Below are positions 35,726-47,854 of a stretch of 64,000 nucleotides of DNA, one piece after another. Source of the stretch: Anagrus nilaparvatae (lineage: Eukaryota; Arthropoda; Insecta; Hymenoptera; Mymaridae); NCBI GenBank assembly GCA_022575985.1, contig JAKSXM010000247.1, positions 4,859,501 through 4,923,500 on the forward strand. Reading direction: 5' to 3'. The position numbers and the translations under genes are program-made. A model generated the notes under the pieces. That model worked only from the letters and a program-made list of their open reading frames with translations. It ran no database searches and was not told the DNA's origin. Each line of letters begins with the position of its first letter. Position 1 is the first letter of the stretch.

Positions 35726-36150
35726 AACATACAAAATAAATATTTTGTCTTGAATATATATCTTCATATATACAACAATTTGGTAAAAATGTTACAAAAA
35801 TTAGATTCTCAGGCTTTTTTAAGAAGTAATTCAATATGTTAAAAATAAACATGAATCTTTTATTTCCTGAATAAATATGTTTATCAAATGAATCATTGAT
35901 AGATGACTCATAATTTTCGGAAATTATTGTAGAATACATAAATTAATTTTTTTTAAGTAGATTATTTATTTTTATTAATAAGAAGAATTTAATATTCTTC
36001 TTTTTTATTTGAACTAAAATTTACAAGTACAATAAAAAATTTGTCAGCAGTTTAGTTTCTAAATTTTTCCAGAGTCCCTTAACTAATTTTTTTGAATAAA
36101 AGCGTTTTTATATATAATAAGGCTTTATATTATTTTATATTTCCTTCTAG

Positions 36151-36392
36151 AGATTGCCAAGGTAGGAGATGGGAAAAAAATATTACTATTAGATTACATC
36201 TTAGAAGAACAGCTTATAGTTATTCTTAGTGGAAAACAGCGGCATGTAAGATTAATTCCAGTTAGAGCTTTAGATGGCGATGAAGTTGAATGGATAAAAG
36301 TATCAGAAACAAAAGGGTGTACATTACTGACGACGGGTATAATAAGAAAAAATCCTTACACGTACAGTTTATGTGTAGCAACAAAAAAACAG
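36151..36392 (+). CDS. gek: MRCK / Genghis Khan-like kinase, CNH domain exon B
   Basis: A 242-nt exon between ttccttctag (acceptor to 36150) and CAG|GTAAAT (donor from 36393). With the split Glu codon from exon A it reads EIAKVGDGKKILLLDYIL, then LIVILSGKQRHVRLIPVRAL, VEWIKVSETKGCTLLTTG and YSLCVATKKQ. SGKQRHVRLIPVRAL and SETKGC are strongly characteristic of the MRCK/Gek CNH propeller. It ends in phase 0. No later CNH exon was found up to 64000, so the next intron exceeds 27 kb. The CNH domain binds small GTPases or scaffolds in the family; that role here is by analogy. Confidence 0.9.
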
Positions 36393-37220
36393 GTAAATAT
36401 AATTTTAAATTATTTATAGTACCTAAATTAAAGGAGGAGGTTAGTATTTGGCGAAATCTGCTCTACGTGAGATTGTCATTGAATAAGGCAGTTATTGTTT
36501 GGATGTAAATTTTCATCAAAATAAATGAAAATATAAGATTAAATTAATAGAGGGCACACAATCAAAATAATTGTTTTTAATATATGTATTAATTTAACGT
36601 TTAAAATCATTTAATCAATATAAATTGATTTTAGTTCAACAATATTATTAATAACAAAAAAAGTATGTATTATGCATATGTGTTAGTACTATTATTCCTC
36701 TTTCTACCCTTTTGCGTATATTTACTGGTTATCCAGACTATAGCTTTTAATGATATCCATCTTTGGCATATGCCAATTGTTTAAAAGTCATTGCCTCAAT
36801 AGTACCGATTTTACAGTGTATATATTGACTTGCATATCGAATAAAGGGTCTACTTTTTTTGTGAAATTTTTATATTAGACTAACCAGCTCTGCATAACAT
36901 AACTTAAAATTTAAAAAAACGGCAAAAAACCTTAAAATATGACAGATTTTTCATTGAAATTTGTACAGCTGCAGAAAAATTTTTCTAGAAAAAAAGAAAG
37001 AAACTGTAGGTAAAATTAAAATTTTTCATGCAAAAGTTTTTTTGTTGCTAAAACTTACTGCTTTATCAACAGCGCAAAGTAAAAAGTCTTCGTTGTGCTA
37101 GCTTTGAACAAAGCTAAAAATTTTAAAATGGGACCCCAATATTTTTTCTATGGAAATTACAGAATTTTCATGTCATTTCTTGGAAAACAATTTCGTTTTT
37201 GAAAACATCAATGTTTAAAA
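36393..37220 (+). other. Intron, nothing recognised
   Basis: Donor GTAAAT at 36393 followed by AT-rich sequence without repeats or reading frames of note. Confidence 0.6.
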
Positions 37221-37557
37221 TATATATATGTTATGATTAGAGTCAAATCTTTGGATAAAGCTAAGACTATCCGGTTAAAGCTAGCTTTAGCCAAGCCGTG
37301 TTGGATGAAGTCCGATTCCTGACATTTTTTATTTTTTTGTTCAACATTAACCGGTATCGCTTGGATAAAGCTAACATTATCCAAGCGAGCTGGATAAGGT
37401 CCGATTCGTATAAAATTTAATACAATATAGTAACAAACCAACAAACATCTAGTAACTTATTTTAAAAAAATTTTATTATTTTACCGCTATCATACTTTTG
37501 TATTTAATTAAATTTTTTAATATACAATTAGTCAATTAACTGTAATTTTATTTATCC
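37221..37557. repeat. Left arm of the giant inverted repeat
   Basis: Starts near tatatatatgttatgattag and contains repeated words: ttggataaagctaa, ggttaaagctagctttagcc and three copies of agtccgat-like sites. The palindromic words taaagctagcttta and the repeated agtccgat resemble subterminal binding sites. The complement is at 50325-50523 and 48420-48553. Confidence 0.75.
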
Positions 37558-37949
37558 TATATATATTAAATATATTAAAATGAAATAATTTAAAAAATTG
37601 ACTATTTTTGATTTTATTGGACACGCATTTATAAAGAATTGTACGGACGAAAATACATGAAAGTGATTTTAAAGTAATCTTTAAAGAAATATCTCCAGAC
37701 CTTTTTTTAATTTTTAAAAAATATTTAAATGATTTCGAGAAATCAATATCAGAAGTTAGTGGTCGAAAACGCAAAATAATTTCATTTTTTTTCACTAAAA
37801 CTGATTTTTCTCAGGATCTAAGAGGTTTTTTGAGACGAGGTTTAGTGCAAATTATTCCTTGGAAAAAATGCTATCGATTTTACCTTTTTATTTTTTTTAA
37901 TTTGACATCACGGTTCAAAGTTACAACTGTTTGAAGCTAATAACTTCAA

Positions 37950-38566
37950 AATTAAAAAAATCAAAAAGTGGACATTTTCATCACTTCAGATCTCGGAATG
38001 GATTGTATAAAAATGTAAAAACCAAGATTCTTTGTATTTATTAAACACTTTCCTAATGCCATTTTTTTTTTTTTTTTAATTTCATCTATTCGTTAAAGAG
38101 AAATATCAAAAAAACGACTTAGAGTCTAATTTTTTGAAATTTTTTATTTTTTTATATTTAGGACAGCTGATATCCATTTTTTATATGATTTTATATATTT
38201 TATATTTTATTTTCTTTAAAAAAATCTAAATGCTACCATTTCATAAAAATATATAAAATTAAAAAAATCAAAAAGTGGACATTTTCATCACTTCAGATCT
38301 CGGAATGGATTGTATAAAAATGTAAAAACCAAGATTCTTTGTATTTATTAAACACTTTCCTAATGCCTTTTTTTTTTTTTTTTAATTTCATCCATTCGTT
38401 AAAGAGAAATATCAAAAAAACGACTTAGAGTCTAATTTTTTGAAATTTTTTATTTTTTTATATTTAGGACAGCTGATATCCATTTTTTATATGATTTTAT
38501 ATATTTTATATTTTATTTTCTTTAAAAAAATCTAAATGCTACCATTTCATAAAAATATATAAAATT
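37950..38566. repeat. 307-bp tandem duplication, nearly identical
   Basis: The unit that starts ttaaaaaaatcaaaaagtgg occurs twice with 307-bp spacing (gacatt at 37971 and 38278). Only about two or three differences are visible, including the length of a T run and one C/T change. The high identity means a recent duplication. Confidence 0.9.
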
Positions 38567-38739
38567 AAAAAAATATTTAAATGCAATCATTGTATAAAAA
38601 TATTTGAAATTCCAACTTTTCTATTAAACAAGACACAGTTAGAAAAAAATTTATAATGGCGTATAGTTTCTGGTAAAGTCAATAAAAAAATACAATTTTC
38701 TTATAAAACAAGACAAATACAAAAAAAATTTTAATGCAA

Positions 38740-39650
38740 TCATTGCTAAAAAATTTTTTTGAAATTAAAAAAATATTTCAATGCAATCATTGCTAAAAAT
38801 TTTTTGAAATTAAAAAAATATTTCAATGCAATCATTTCATAAAAATTTTGAAATTAAAAAAATATTTCAATGCAATCATTGCATAAAAATTTTTTAAATT
38901 AAAAAAATATTTCAATGCAATCATTGCATAAAAACTTTTAAAATTAAAAAAATATTTCAATGCAATCATTGCTAAAAAATTTTTGAAATTAAAAAAATAT
39001 TTCAATGCAATCATTGCTAAAAAATTTTTGAAATTAAAAAAATATTTCAATGCAATCATTGCATAAAAATTTTTGAAATTAAAAAAATATTTCAGTACAA
39101 TCATTGCATAAAAATTTTTGAAATTAAAAAAATATTTCAATGCAATCATTGCATAAAAATTTTTAAAATTAAAAAAATATTTCAATGCAATCATTGCTAA
39201 AAAATTTTTGAAATTAAAAAAATATTTCAATGCAATCATTGCATAAAAATTTTTGAAATTAAAAAAATATTTCAATACAATCATTGCATAAAAATTTTTG
39301 AAATTAAAAAAATATTTTAATGCAATCATTGCATAAAAATTTTATCAAGCAATTATTGCATACAAATATTTGAAATTCCAACTTTTCTATAAAACAGGAG
39401 AATGTTAGAAAAAAATTTATTTATAAATTATATAAATTTATAAAAGCTTATAGTTTCTGCTAAAGTAAATAAAAAAATTTTAATGCAATCATTGTATAAA
39501 AATTTTTTAAATTAAAAAAATATTTCAATGCAATCATTGCATAAAAATTTTTGAAATTACAAAAATATTTTAATGCAATAATTGCATAAAAATTTTTGAA
39601 ATTAAAAAAATATTTTTATTCAATCATTGCATAAAAATTTTCTCAATTTA
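38740..39650. repeat. 45-bp minisatellite with TGCAATCATTGCA dyad
   Basis: About 14 copies of a 45-bp unit (aatatttcaatgcaatcatt, then gcataaaaatttttgaaat) run from 38740 to 39350, and a few more at 39480-39640. Because 45 is a multiple of three and the unit lacks stops, the - strand shows a 165-codon frame that repeats a 15-residue motif ALKYFFNFKNFYAMI; it is a by-product, with no start context or flanking coding sequence. Each unit has the dyad TGCAA.TCA.TTGCA. Confidence 0.9.
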
Positions 39651-39778
39651 TATTAAAAATAATATCTAAAATTAACCTGTTTTAGGCGCATTTTACAATA
39701 AGTCACGATATATTTGAAAAAATATTTGAAATTCACAAAAATATTTGAAATTCCAACTTTTCTATAAAACAGGAGACT

Positions 39779-40437
39779 CACAGTGTAGTAAAAAAAAAAG
39801 TGGCCAAAAAACGGCTTCAACGCCATTTCTTATGAAAAAAAATTCTGCCGAATGGAAAATGACCGTTTTTGTGTATACTAAATGATAGATCATTTGCAAT
39901 TTAGTCAAAAAATTTAAAAAAAAATGAAAAATTTGATTTTTCTATTTTTACTTATATTTTAAACTTAAATAATGTATAAAAAATATCAATTATATAAAAA
40001 CTTAAAAAAAATACTTTATTTAAGTTTAAAATATAAGTAAAAATAGAAAAATCAAATTTTTCATTTTTTTTTAAATTTTTTGACTAACTTGCAAATGTTG
40101 ACTAACACATCTTTATACTGCATACAACCATGTATAATTATACTAATTCACTTTTTTTAGGTTTATTTATCATTTATGTACATATTTTAATACAGAACTG
40201 TACCTAAAAAAAATTTTTTTTTCATTTTAAAACTATAAATATTTTTATGGTAAAAAATAGATTTTTTTTTTCATTCAGCAGCTAAAAAAATTAAAAAAAA
40301 AAAAAAATTTTTGATCTCGGTAGCCTATCATTTAAAATATACAAAAACGGTCATTTTCCATTCAGCAGAATTTTTTTTCACAAGAAATTGCGTTAAAGCC
40401 GATTTTTGGCCACTTTTTTTTTTTTTACAACACTGTG
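39779..40437. mobile_element. Foldback element (659 bp) in the satellite, AGACT flanks
   Basis: Ends CACAGTGTAGTAAAA and complement ttttacaacactgtg. The arms include aagtggccaaaaaacggctt, ctgccgaatggaaaatgac and their complements at about 40400 and 40355. A strong inner palindrome lies at about 39905-40080. AGACT stands at 39774-39778 and 40438-40442, a likely 5-bp target duplication. Confidence 0.8.
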
Positions 40438-40699
40438 AGACTGTTTTATAATGGCGTATAGTTTCTGGTAAAGTCAATAAAAAAATACAATATTCTTATA
40501 AAACAAGACAAATACAAAAAAAATTTTAATGCAATCATTACATAAAAATTTTTGAAATGCAATTATTGCATACAAATATTTGAAATTCCAACTTTTCTAT
40601 AAAACAGAAGACTGTTAGAAAAAAATTTATTTATAATTTACATAAATTTATATTAGCATATAGTTTCTGCTAAAGTCAATAAAAAAATTTTAATGCAAT

Positions 40700-41462
40700 T
40701 GTTACGTATGGTAGGTCAAAATTGATATGCCTAACATCCGATATATATATAAATATTAAACCTACATCCGATATTCATATTAACGTTCCCAGACGATATA
40801 GGAACCCGCAGATGCATTTCCGCTGATGCTGACCTAGCACAATAGCGCGGGACAAAAGTCAACTGTGACATAAATTAGTAGGGATTTATAGGCGTTATAA
40901 AATGCATAAATCCCACCTCGCGATTCTTAGTAATAGTTATGGACGCCTTCGCTAATTGGACGTGACGAGACCGACGCTTTTTTGTATTGGACGTTTCCCC
41001 CAAAATCTCGCAATATGGGCAGATTCATTTTAGATTATATATTGCCCTTCAGGCGCCCAAATTGCATTCTTTAGAATCATAACCATCATTAATTAGAGTA
41101 CTAACTCCCGTTATTAAGTATCCTTTATAATTCGTTTGACTTTAAGACTTAGACAGTTTTATTATATTTACTTATAATCAATAAAGTGAAAGTTATATAT
41201 CAAATCAGTTATCAGTTATTATTGTGTAAGTGACATTTCCTTCTGTAATTAAGAACTTAGCCTCAGGTTAGGTTCATCCAGCTTAGATCGAACCCGAACT
41301 CATCTACAAATACATCAACTATAAACCATCCAAAACAATAACCAAACCAACTTATATAAAATACCTGGGGCAGTCAATATCCCCAGGATAAACTTATATT
41401 TCATATATTCATAATTATTTATATTTACGCATCCCTTGGATAAAACCTCAGGATACGTAACA
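40700..41462. mobile_element. Solo LTR of an LTR retrotransposon (763 bp)
   Basis: Begins TGTTACGTATGG and ends GGATACGTAACA, the TG..CA form with a short inverted repeat (TGTTACGTA/TACGTAACA). CAAT stands on both sides (40696-40699 and 41463-41466), and the target word is the satellite's own gcaatcattgca. An AATAAA lies at 41180-41185. It is clearly less AT-rich than the satellite around it. No internal gag-pol remains, so it arose by recombination between two LTRs. A 4-bp duplication suggests Ty3/gypsy type; this is inference. Confidence 0.8.
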
Positions 41463-41469
41463 CAATCTT

Positions 41470-44400
41470 TGCATTAAATTTTTTGAAATTAAAAAAATAT
41501 TTTAATGCAATCATTACATAAAAATTTTTGAAATGCAATTATTGCATACAAATATTTGAAATTCCAACTTTTCCATAAAACAGAAGACTGTTAGAAAAAA
41601 ATTTATTTATAATTTACATAAATTTATATTAGCATATATTTTCTGCTAAAGTCAATAAAAAAATTTCAATGTTATCATTGCATAAAAAAATTTTAAAATA
41701 CAATTTTCATATAAAACAAGACACTATTATAAAAAAATTTTAAATGAAATATAGTTTCTGCTAAAGTCAATAAAAAAATTTCAATGCTCTCATTGCATAA
41801 AAATATTTAAAATGACAATTTTTGTATAAAACAGGAGACTATTCGAAAAAAATTTAGAGTGGCGTATAATTTCTGCTAAAGTCAATAAAAAAATTTCAAT
41901 GCTATCATTGCATAAAAATTGTTGAAACTACAAAAATATTTCAATGCAATCATTGCATAAAAATATTTGAAATTCTAACTTTTAAATAAAACAGGATACT
42001 ATTAGAAAAAAATTTTAAATGATGTACAGTTTCAACTAAAATTAAAAAAAAATTTAAATGCTATCATTGCAAAAAATATTTGAAATTACAAAAATATTTA
42101 AATGCAATCATTGCATAAAAATGTATGACTATTAAAAAAAAATTTTAGAATGGCGTATAGTTTCTGCTAAACTGAATAAAAAAATTTCAATGCTATCATT
42201 GCATAAAAATATTTGGAATTACAAATTTTATATAAAACAGGAGACTATTAGAAAAAAATTTTAAATGGCGTATAGTTTCTGCTAAAGTCAATAAAAATAT
42301 TTCAATACAATCATTGCACAAAAATATTTTAAGTTGCAACTTTTATATAAAACAGGAAACTAATCCAAAAAAATATAAATGGCGTATAGTTTCTGCTAAA
42401 GGCAATAAAAATATGTCAATGTAATCATTGCACAAAAATATTTCAAGTTGCAACTTTTATATAAAACAGGAAACTAATCCAAAAAAATATAAATGGCGTA
42501 TAGTTTCTGCTAAAGTCAATAAAAATATGCCAATGCAATCATTGCACAAAAATATTTCAAGTTGCAACTTTTATATAAAACAGGAAACTGATCCAAAAAA
42601 ATATAAATGGCGTATAGTCTCTGCTAAAGTCAATAAAAATATGCCAATGCTATCATTGCATAAAAACATTTTAAATTACAACTTTTATATAAAATAGGTC
42701 CCTAATCGAAAAAAATTTAGAATCGCGTATAGTTTCTGCTAAAGTCAATAAAAATTTTTCAATGCTATCATTGCAAAAGAATATTTGAAATTCCAACTTT
42801 TAAATAAAACAGGATACTATTAGAAAAAAATTTTAAATGATGTACAGTTTCAACTAAAATTAAAAAAAAATTTAAATGCTATCATTGCAAAAAATATTTG
42901 AAATTTTAAAAATATTTAAATGCAATCATTGCATAAAAATGTATGACTATTAAAAAAAAATTTAGAATGGCGTATAGTTTCTGCTAAACTGAATAAAAAA
43001 ATTTCAATGCTATCATTGCATGAAAATATTTGGAATTACAAATTTTCTATAAAACAGGAGACAATTTGAAAAAATTTTAAATGGCGTATAGTTTCTGCTA
43101 AAGTCAATAAAAATATTTCAATGCAATCATTGCACAAAAATATTTTAAGTTGCAACTTTTATATAAAACAGGAAACTAATCCAAAAAAATATAAATGGCG
43201 TATAGTTTCTGCTAAAGGCAATAAAAATATGCCAATGCAATCATTGCACAAAAATATTTTAAGTTGCAACTTTTATATAAAACAGGAAACTAATCCAAAA
43301 AAATATAAATGGCGTATAGTTTCTGCTAAAGTCAATAAAAATATGCCAATGCTATCATTGCATAAAAACATTTTAAATTACAACTTTTATATAAAATAGG
43401 TCCCTGATCGAAAAAAATTTAGAATCGCGTATAGTTTCTGCTAAAGTCAATAAAAATTTTTCAATGCTATCATTGCAAAAAAATATTTTAAGTTGCAACT
43501 TTTATATAAAACAGGACACTATTAGAAAAAAATATAAAATGATGTTTAGTTTCTGCTAAAGTCAATAAAAATATTTCAATGCAATAATTGCAAAAGAATA
43601 TTTGAAATTCCAACTTTCATTTAAAAAAGGACAACCAATCGAAAAAAATTTAGAATGGCGTATAGTCTCAGCAAAAGTCAATAAAAATATTTCAATTGCA
43701 TAAAAATATTTTAAATTACAACTTTTATATAAAACAGGACGACTAATCGAAAAAAATTTAGAATGGCGTATAGTTTCTGCTAAAGTCAATAAAAATATTT
43801 CAATTCAATAATTGCAAAAGAATATTTGAAATTCCAACTTTCATTTAAAAAAGGACAACTAATCGAAAAAAATTTAGAATGGCGTATAGTCTCTGCAAAA
43901 GTCAATAAAAATATTTCAATTGCATAAAAATATTTGAAATTACAACTTTTATATAAAACAGGACGACTAATCGAAAAAAATTTAGAATGGCGTATAGTTT
44001 CTGCTAAAGTCAATAAAAATATTTCAATGCAATCATTGCATAAAAATATTTGAAATTCCAACTTTTATATAAAACAGGAGGACTAATCGAAAAAAATTTA
44101 GAATGACGTATAGTTTCTGTCAAAGTGAATAAAAATATTTCAATATTAACATTGTATAAAAATATTTGAAATACCAATTTTTATATATAACAAACCATTA
44201 TTCAAAAAAATTTAGAATGGTGTACAGTTTCTGCCAAAATTAATAAAAATATTTCAATGATAACATTGCATAAAAATATTTGAAATTCCAGCATTTGTAT
44301 AAAGCATGACACTATTATAAAAAAATGTAAAATGACGTATAGTTTCTGCTAAAGTTAATAAAAATATTTCAATGCAATAATTGCATAAAAGTATTTGAAA

Positions 44401-44590
44401 TTCCAACTTTCATTTAAAAAAGGACACTAATCGAAAAAAATATAGAATAGCGTATAGTGTCTGCTAAAGTCAATAAAAATTTTTCAATGCAATCATTGCA
44501 TAAAAATATTTGAAATTCCAACTTTCATTTAAAAGAGGACACTATTCGAAAAAAATATAGAATAGCGTATAGTTTCTGCTATAATACACC
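41470..44590. repeat. Satellite-like array with ~115-bp units
   Basis: About 25 units with 105-120 bp spacing. Each has ggcgtatagtttctgctaaa, gtcaataaaaatatttcaat, the dyad tgcaatcattgca and caacttttatataaaacagg. Blocks of two or three units are repeated as higher-order units (for example 41980-42660 against 42800-43370). Frames at 42428-42697 and 43121-43399 (+) and 43562-44061 (-) are repeat by-products. A few earlier units lie at 39350-39480 and 40440-40690. Confidence 0.9.
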
Positions 44591-45470
44591 CGACAATATA
44601 TATTAAAATTTTTAGAAGTTTTTTAAATTGTGGACTATCAATTTAACTTTATCTATAAATTATAAATTTTCGAAATTTTTATTTTTTCATGTTTAATACA
44701 GGCGATATCCATTTTCTTATATAATGAAATTACTTAAGCTCTTTCATATATAAAACACCCGACAATATATATTAAAATTTTTAGATGTTTTTCAAATTGT
44801 GGACCATCAATATGAGTTAATCTTTTTAAGTTGTTAACGAAAAATATATTAAAGAGCGGTATAATTTCTGTTAAATTCAATACTAATATTTCAATGCTAT
44901 CATTGCATAAAAACATTTGAAATTACAACATTTCTATAAAACACGACGGAATTCAAAAACATTTAAGTTGGGTATATTTTGATAAATTCAATACTATAAT
45001 ATATCAATACTATTATTGCATAAAAACGATTGAAATTACAACTTTTCTATAAAAAAGGACACTTTTCGAAATAAAACTAAAGTGAGGTATAGTTTCTGCT
45101 AAATTAATTACTAATATTTCAATGCAATTGAAATTACAACTGTTCTAAAAAACAGGCTATTATTCGAAAAAATTGATAGCGGGGTATATTTTTCTAAATT
45201 TAATACATATATTTCAATGCTATCATTGCATAAAAATATTTGAAATTACAAGATTTCTATAAAACCGGACAATATTCGAAAACATTTAAGTTGGGTATAT
45301 TTTGCTAAGTTCAATACTAATAATTTAATGCTATTATTGCATAAAAACAATTTAAATTACATTATTTCTATAAAACAGGATTGTTTTAGAAAAAAAAATT
45401 AAAGTGAAGTATAGTTTCTGCTAAATTCAATACTATTATTTTAATGAATAAAACCAATAACTCAATAAAT
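44591..45470. repeat. Diverged units of the ~115-bp satellite
   Basis: Older, more divergent copies with words tttctataaaacaggac, gggtatattttgctaaattc and aatgctatcattgcataaaa. The block cacccgacaatatatattaa occurs twice (44587 and 44756). Confidence 0.75.
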
Positions 45471-45474
45471 CGGA

Positions 45475-45780
45475 CTCTAAGTCTTTTTTTTTGCTATTTC
45501 TTTTTAATGAATACATCTTTTTAATGAGTACATTAAATAAAAAACAAAAAAAAGCGGCTTTAGAAATGCGTTTAATAAAAACAAAGCATTTTGGTTTTTA
45601 TATTTTAATACAAACCATTTTAAGATATGAAGTGATGAAAATGACCAATTTTTGAGTTTTTAAATTTTGTACTTCTTAGTTTTAAACAGTTGTAACTCTG
45701 TGCCGTGAGCTAAAATTAAAAAAGATAGCATTTTTTCCAAGGAGTAATTTGCACCGAAGCTCTTTTGTTTTATATATGAA
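45475..45780. repeat. Inner right arm, mirrored copy of 37820-38140
   Basis: Landmarks atagcattttttccaaggagtaa, aacagttgtaactctg and atgaagtgatgaaaatg-like words are complements of left-arm sequences near 37855, 37925 and 37975. Identity is about 75 per cent by eye, lower than the outer arms. Confidence 0.6.
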
Positions 45781-45789
45781 ATGACTCAA

Positions 45790-47480
45790 AAATTTGAATA
45801 TGAAATAATATAGACATCGGCAGTCCTAAGAATAATAGAAAAAAACAAAAATTTTAATAATTTAACTGTATAGTAAAATTCATATTGTCGGCTTACAATA
45901 TGAAAAAACTACAAAAATTTCAATCTATATTGTCGGCTATTTGATATATGAAAAAACTCAAAAAATGAAATAAGATAGTTATCGGCAGTCTTAAGAATGA
46001 AAAAAATAAAAATTTTTTTAATTTAGCTGTATAGTAAAATTCATATTAGCTGTTTACAATATAAAAAAACTACAAAAATTTCAATCTATATTTCTGGCTG
46101 TTTTATATATGAAAAATTAAGAATGAAAAATAAATTATAAATATTTAACTATATAGTAAAATTCATATTGGCGGTTTACAATATGAAAAAACGAAAAAAT
46201 TGACCATCTATTATGTCGGCTATTTATATATGAAAAAACTCAAAAATTTCATTATGAAATAAGATAGATATCGGCAGTCCTAAGAATAAAAAAAACAAAA
46301 ATTTTAAAAATTTAATTGTATAGTAAAGTTCATATTGGCTGTTTACAATATGAAAATACTACAAAAATTTACTTGCATGGAAAAAAATGAGGTATTACAT
46401 CCAAATTAAAAAAAAAAAAAGTACCTGGAGATTTTTTGGTGAAAAAAATTTTATAAAAAAAAGTAGGTCTTAATGTCATACAGGTTGTGAAATATCACCG
46501 GTGACAGTTCTACATACATACATAAATACACTCACACACACTCATACATACTTTTTTTAAATACTGTTTTCTTAGCATCCTGAGGTCTCAAAACGTGCGT
46601 ATATGTCAAAAAATCAGAAATAAAAATTTCACCTAAAACAATGGGTCCTCTATGAAGAACCAAAATCATAAATATTTCACTCTAGAGTAAAATTAATATT
46701 GATTCTCTGCAATATAAGAAAACAGCAAAAATTTCAATCTATAATGTTAGTTGTTTTATATATGAAAAAACTCAAAAATTTAACCATATAAAGAGTATAA
46801 TGGATATCGGCTGTCCTATTTATGAAAACATTATAAAAATTATAAAAGTTTATAAAAAATATTATAAAAGTTTCACTCGATAGTAAAATTCACATTGATT
46901 GTCTACAATATGAAAAAACTGAAAAAATTTCAATCTATATTGTTGATGGTTTTATATATGAAAAAACCCAAAAAATTTCACTATAGAGTAAAATGGATAT
47001 CTTCTGTCCTATTTATGAAAAAAAATAAAATAATAAATATTTCACTTCAGAGTAAAATTCATATTGATTGTCTAAAATATAAAAAAACAGCCAAAATTTC
47101 AATCTATATTGTTAGTTGTTTTATATATGGAAAATCCCAAAAATGTCACCATAGAGTAAAATGGATATCGGCTGTACTATTAATTGAAAAATAAAAAATT
47201 ATAAAAATTTTACTCTATAGTAAAATTTATATTGGCTGTCTACATTATGAAAAAAATTCAAAATTTTCAATCTATATTGCTGGCTGTTTTATTTATGAAA
47301 AAGCTAAAAAAATTTCACCATATAGTGAAATGGATATCGCCTGTCCTATTTATGAACAATAAAAAATTATGAAAATTTCATTCTATAGTCATATTCATGT
47401 TGATTGTCTACAATATCAGTTGTGATGTATATATAAAAATTGAAAATATTCAAATATTGATTGTCTACAGTATGAAAAAA
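45790..47480. repeat. Tandem array with ~160-175-bp units
   Basis: Units contain tgaaaaaactcaaaaa, tatcggcagtcctaagaa (later tatcggctgtcctatttatg), tatagtaaaattcatattg and acaatatgaaaaaactac. About nine units with progressive change from the left to the right end. A fragment of the AT-rich family (46377-46680) interrupts it. The frame at 46895-47194 is a repeat by-product. Confidence 0.8.
46377..46680. mobile_element. Dispersed repeat fragment inside the array
   Basis: The left part (aaaatgaggtattacatcc..tgaaatatcaccggtgacag) belongs to the AT-rich family seen at 30560-32610. The right part (gcatcctgaggtctcaaaac..gaagaaccaaaatcat) is the complement of 2524-2640. The two halves occurring together show that these are two ends of one dispersed element. 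Confidence 0.6.
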
Positions 47481-47854
47481 ACTGAAAATTTTGTTAAAAA
47501 AACTGTACATTACTATATTTTATTTTCAATTATTATTTATTATCAATAATTACTTATGTTATAAAATATACCTCATTAGTTATAAATATTTATAAATAAT
47601 CATGTAACTTTTTCTTAATATGAATTATAAAATTTTTTTGTTAATAAATTTGGAGGTATAAAATTAATTCTGTTCTCATTCATTTTTAATCAAAATTAAA
47701 TTGCATTTTAATCACGTATGATTAAATTTATTATAATTAACTACATATGATTAAAATATAAAAAAATTAATGCATAAGAGTTTTTATTTGGTTAAGCCGA
47801 GCATCGCGAGGCCAATCAGCTAGTTTTACATTAAATTTAATAAATTTTATAAAA

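Larger units (their letters stand above)
25460..36150 (+). other. 10.7-kb transposon-rich intron of the MRCK-like gene
   Basis: Donor GTAAGG at 25460 and acceptor ttccttctag ending at 36150. The intron contains a short dispersed repeat, a LINE tail, head-to-head AT-rich arrays, a Maverick/Polinton-type integrase remnant and an R1-like LINE fragment, all annotated separately. The parts 25460-26675, 26760-27900 and 28250-30560 show no gene; they have only AT-rich sequence and short words such as ggttgccgttaccaaaatcc near 26820. Confidence 0.75.

Noticed and set aside
42428..44061. Frames of 75-92 codons in the satellite array
   Set aside because: They arise from periodic repeats; different strands and frames are open in different places.
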